7,869 bases of DNA, taken from assembly GCA_026418215.1 (NCBI GenBank), contig JAOABT010000537.1:1-7869 (forward strand), read 5' to 3'. Under the pieces are notes generated by a model. That model did no database searches, was not told the origin of the DNA, and saw only the letters and a program-made list of their open reading frames with translations. The translations under genes were made by a program, and so were the position numbers. The stretch is from Clostridia bacterium (GTDB lineage: Bacteria > Bacillota > Clostridia > DSM-8532). This document shows positions 5,288 through 7,869 of this stretch, piece by piece. Each line of letters starts with the position of its first letter. Positions within the stretch are counted from its first letter, which is position 1.

Positions 5288-5568
5288 TTAGTTCGTTCCT
5301 TCTTGGTAACAGCCTAGTTGCATACAATTGACTTCACTTCATTTCCTTTGTAACCTTCATGGCTTCCTTTTACTAACTGCCTCCAACACTCTATACAAGG
5401 CTGTTATGCAACAGCATGTCTTCTTAGAGTTGCTGCATCCTATAGCAAACAACTTTAATGACCTGCGCTTATGAAGCCATGGCCAAAGCTTTGCTCCGGG
5501 GAGGAAAGTGCACCTTTTCCTGCCCTGAAAAAGGACTCAAACGGTGCGTAGAAAGAGGAGGTAAAAGT
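5288..5568 (+). other. Long CU-rich leader of the starch enzyme gene
   Basis: No gene is supported in this stretch. The non-template strand at about 5291-5395 is rich in C and T. Competing pairings are visible: AACAGCC (5308-5314) with GGCTGTT (5399-5405); GTTGCATA (5317-5324) with TATGCAAC (5405-5412); and a local hairpin GCTGTT/AACAGC (5400-5415). CTTTTAC (5367-5373) and CCTCC (5380-5384) are complementary, in nested order, to GTAAAAG (5561-5567) and GGAGG (5557-5561) of the ribosome site. Another hairpin lies at 5498-5525. A weak second promoter (TTGCTG at 5430, TTTAAT at 5454) cannot be excluded and would shorten the leader. Confidence 0.4.
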
Positions 5569-7839
5569 ATGAAAAAAGTATTGAAGAAAACACTCATTCT
5601 CTTGCTGGTTGTCATTCTGACGCTCCCGGCAAGCCTTAATCTCAATCTAACCAGATCTGATGCTATCACGGCATCGGGCGCTCTCGGCCCCGTAACCCCC
5701 AAGGATGTTATTTACCAGATCATCACCGACCGTTTCTATGACGGAGACACCACCAATAATATTCCCGCCGGCTTCGACTCAACGCTGTTTGACGGAACCG
5801 GCTCCGACCTGAAGCTTTATCAGGGCGGCGACTGGGATGGCATCCGTGCGAAAATCCCATATCTTAAAAACATGGGTATTACCTGTGTTTGGATCTCGGC
5901 ACCCTATGAAAACAGGGATACAGCCATTATCGATTACTTCCAGGGCGGCTATAACCGTTGGACGAGCTTCCATGGTTACCATACCCGCAACTACTTCGCA
6001 ACCAACAAGCATTTTGGTGACATGGCTGATTTTATTGCTCTTCGCGATGAGCTCCATGCCAACAATATCAAGCTTGTTATCGACTTCGTGACCAACCATA
6101 CCTCCCGCGAAATGAATCCCACAAACAACAACAGCCCTGAAGACGGAAGGCTCTATGAGCCCGACAAGAACGCCAACGGCGACTACGTTTTTGACGCTAA
6201 CGGAAATCCTGTCGATCTCAACAATGACGGACAATACGAGAACCTTCTGGCTGACCCCCAGAATGACATCAACGGCTGGTTCCATGGCTTGGGCGACAGA
6301 GGCACTGACGGCTCTGTATTCGGATACAGACATAAGGATTTAGGCTCACTGGCAGATTTCTCTCAGGAAAACAGCCAGGTTGTAGCCTACCTCGAGAAAG
6401 CCGTTAAGTTCTGGAAGTCCAAGGGTATCGATGGTCTCCGCCATGACGCGACTCTCCATATGAACCCCGCTTTTGTAAAGGGAATGAGGGATTCTGTTGA
6501 CTCTGCCTCCGGCGGCCCGCTCTTCCAGTTTGGTGAATTCTTTATTGGCCGTCCCGACCCCAAGTATAATGAATACAAGACCTTCCCCGATAGAACCGGC
6601 GTCAATAACCTTGACTTTGAGTTCTACCGTTCCATCAACTCCACCTTCGGTAATTTCTCTCAGCCCATGAGCGATTTCGCCAATATGCTGGTTTACACCG
6701 AAGCTGATTATACTTACGAAAATCAGACGGTTACCTTCCTTGATAACCATGACGTTACACGTTTCCGCTATATCCAGCCCAATAACAAGCCCTACCATGC
6801 AGCCCTTGCCACTATGCTTTGCGCAAGAGGCACGCCGAATATTTACTACGGCACAGAGCAATACGTCACCTCCGCTGATTCAAGCGACGTTGCAGGCCGC
6901 GTCTTCATGCAGCGTGCAGCCTCCTTCGATCAGAATTCCACAGCTTATCGCCTGATCAAGAACCTTTCTGACTTAAGACAGGCCAACGATGCGCTTGCTT
7001 ATGGTCAGACCACCGTTCTTTACAGCGATACCAACGCTATGGTCTTCTCACGTAAATTCTATGACAAGCAGGTTATCGTAGCCGTTAACAGACAGCCTGA
7101 TATCAGCTACACCATTCCTGCCCTTAATACCTCTCTGCCTGTCGGAACCTATAGCGATAACCTGAATGGGCTTCTCTATGGTGCTTCCAATACGGTTACC
7201 TCAGTGAACGGTCAGAATCAGATTTCCAGCTTTACACTCACCGGCGGCGAAGTCGACGTTTGGTCCTATAACCCCGATCTTGGCACAACCACCCCGCGCA
7301 TTGGCAATGTTGTATCTACAGTCGGCAGACCTGGAAATACCGTTTATATCTATGGTACCGGATTAGGCGGATCACCTACAGTCAACTTTGGTTCCACACC
7401 GGCAACCGTTGTATCCTCTTCAAATACCATGATCGAATGCACCGTGCCCAATGTAGCTGCAGGTGTACTGAACATTACAGTAACCAAGAGCGGCGTCACC
7501 AGCAATACCTTCCGCTATGAGGTGCTTTCCGGTGACCAGAATCAGGTTATCTTCCATGTTAATGCAACAACAACCTATGGTCAGAATGTTTACGTTGTTG
7601 GAAGCATCCCGGAATTAGGCAATTGGGATCCTGCAAAGGCAACTGAGGCCATGATGTGCCCCGGATATCCTCAGTGGTTCCTGCCTGTGAGTGTTCCAAT
7701 GAACACAACCTTCCAATTCAAATTCATCAAGAAGGATGCTTCAGGTAATGTCATCTGGGAAAGCGGCAGCAATCGCAGCTTCACCTCGTCCTCCAGCTCT
7801 ACGGGAACCGTAGATACGCCTACGTATAACTTCCAATAA
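5569..7839 (+). CDS. Secreted GH13 alpha-amylase with CGTase-like domain plan and CBM20
   Basis: This 756-residue extracellular enzyme acts on alpha-1,4-glucans such as starch. A signal peptide opens it (KKVLKK, then hydrophobic residues 9-19). The GH13 barrel shows DFVTNH (172-177), nucleophile Asp293 (GLRHDA), acid/base Glu323 (QFGEFF) and transition-state Asp395 (FLDNHD). Domain C follows, then an IPT/TIG domain (about 575-654) and a CBM20 starch-binding domain (655-756) with Trp686, Trp703 and Trp730. This order is that of cyclodextrin glucanotransferases and maltogenic amylases. By alignment, the central CGTase Tyr195 is Gly259 here (KDLGSLADF) and Lys232 is Leu296, which favours hydrolysis over cyclisation. 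Putative calcium ligands Asn176, Asp263 and His297 are kept. The B region has an extra loop with DLNNDGQYE. ATG 5569 follows AGAGGAGG; the upstream in-frame ATG 5458 lacks a ribosome site. Many codons end in C, suggesting high expression. A possible terminator arm (CCCG/CGGG) starts at 7853 but is cut off by the window. Confidence 0.93.
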   Translation: MKKVLKKTLILLLVVILTLPASLNLNLTRSDAITASGALGPVTPKDVIYQIITDRFYDGDTTNNIPAGFDSTLFDGTGSDLKLYQGGDWDGIRAKIPYLKNMGITCVWISAPYENRDTAIIDYFQGGYNRWTSFHGYHTRNYFATNKHFGDMADFIALRDELHANNIKLVIDFVTNHTSREMNPTNNNSPEDGRLYEPDKNANGDYVFDANGNPVDLNNDGQYENLLADPQNDINGWFHGLGDRGTDGSVFGYRHKDLGSLADFSQENSQVVAYLEKAVKFWKSKGIDGLRHDATLHMNPAFVKGMRDSVDSASGGPLFQFGEFFIGRPDPKYNEYKTFPDRTGVNNLDFEFYRSINSTFGNFSQPMSDFANMLVYTEADYTYENQTVTFLDNHDVTRFRYIQPNNKPYHAALATMLCARGTPNIYYGTEQYVTSADSSDVAGRVFMQRAASFDQNSTAYRLIKNLSDLRQANDALAYGQTTVLYSDTNAMVFSRKFYDKQVIVAVNRQPDISYTIPALNTSLPVGTYSDNLNGLLYGASNTVTSVNGQNQISSFTLTGGEVDVWSYNPDLGTTTPRIGNVVSTVGRPGNTVYIYGTGLGGSPTVNFGSTPATVVSSSNTMIECTVPNVAAGVLNITVTKSGVTSNTFRYEVLSGDQNQVIFHVNATTTYGQNVYVVGSIPELGNWDPAKATEAMMCPGYPQWFLPVSVPMNTTFQFKFIKKDASGNVIWESGSNRSFTSSSSSTGTVDTPTYNFQ

Positions 7840-7869
7840 ATCCTCCTATGACCCCGGAAGGCGGGCAGG

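Noticed and set aside
5328..5356. Second promoter TTGACT ... TAACCT inside the amylase leader
   Set aside because: The -35 is good, but the -10 at the right spacing is poor and the upstream extended -10 promoter is far better.
5359..5376. Five-codon leader peptide MASFY in the amylase leader
   Set aside because: There is no ribosome site ahead of it and such a short frame occurs readily by chance.
5308..5415. Classical H-type pseudoknot from the two crossing pairings
   Set aside because: The loop lengths (2, 74 and 0 bases) are unsuitable for a compact pseudoknot, so competing structures are more likely.
5458..5568. In-frame N-terminal extension of the amylase from ATG 5458 (37 residues)
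   Set aside because: There is no ribosome site before it, whereas AGAGGAGG precedes ATG 5569 and a normal signal peptide begins exactly there.
5779..6861. Minus-strand and shifted open frames opposite the amylase gene
   Set aside because: The amylase frame contains all conserved GH13 motifs; the others have no signature or ribosome site and are shadows of its biased codon use.
7852..7866. Terminator after the amylase gene
   Set aside because: A CCCG/CGGG hairpin begins, but the window ends before any T tract can be seen.

Overview
The window looks like chromosomal DNA from an anaerobic, low-to-mid GC Gram-positive bacterium of the Clostridia type. Supporting signs are: FtsZ with a short linker and an 'IPTFL' tail; a 76-residue HPr-like protein of a kind seen in Clostridia; an IreB (UPF0297) regulator, a family confined to Firmicutes; MtaB; an aldo/keto reductase carrying a two-cluster ferredoxin tail, typical of anaerobes; strong AGGAGG-like ribosome sites; and a secreted starch enzyme. 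The genus cannot be told from this sequence. There is no transposase, integrase, phage gene or CRISPR array.

Left part (1-2096): the C-terminal half of ftsZ runs in from the left edge and ends at a strong terminator. A tRNA-Thr(CGT) gene follows, with its own terminator. A 215-bp gene-free stretch with foldable inverted repeats then leads into two overlapping genes for short chromate-transporter (CHR) proteins, probably the two halves of one membrane transporter.

Middle (2066-4214): an HPr-like protein lacking the phosphorylatable histidine lies on the minus strand, with its own promoter and terminator. It diverges from mtaB, a radical-SAM tRNA methylthiotransferase. A good sigma-A-type promoter then drives ireB, a small phosphoprotein target of the PASTA kinase. 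A GC hairpin separates ireB from the next gene.

Right part (4237-7869): an aldo/keto reductase fused to a 2[4Fe-4S] domain is followed by a 381-bp gene-free region. That region holds an extended -10 promoter, two clusters of overlapping palindromes (likely operators) and a long CU-rich leader with several competing pairings, one of which could cover the ribosome site. It leads to a secreted GH13 enzyme with the five-domain plan of cyclodextrin glucanotransferases (A/B, C, IPT/TIG, CBM20). This enzyme has glycine where CGTases carry the central Tyr195, so it is more likely a starch-hydrolysing alpha-amylase than a cyclising enzyme.

Most genes are separately transcribed housekeeping or accessory units. 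The most unusual material is the starch-enzyme control region, the enzyme's altered active-site neighbourhood, and the unexplained folded leader in front of the CHR pair.
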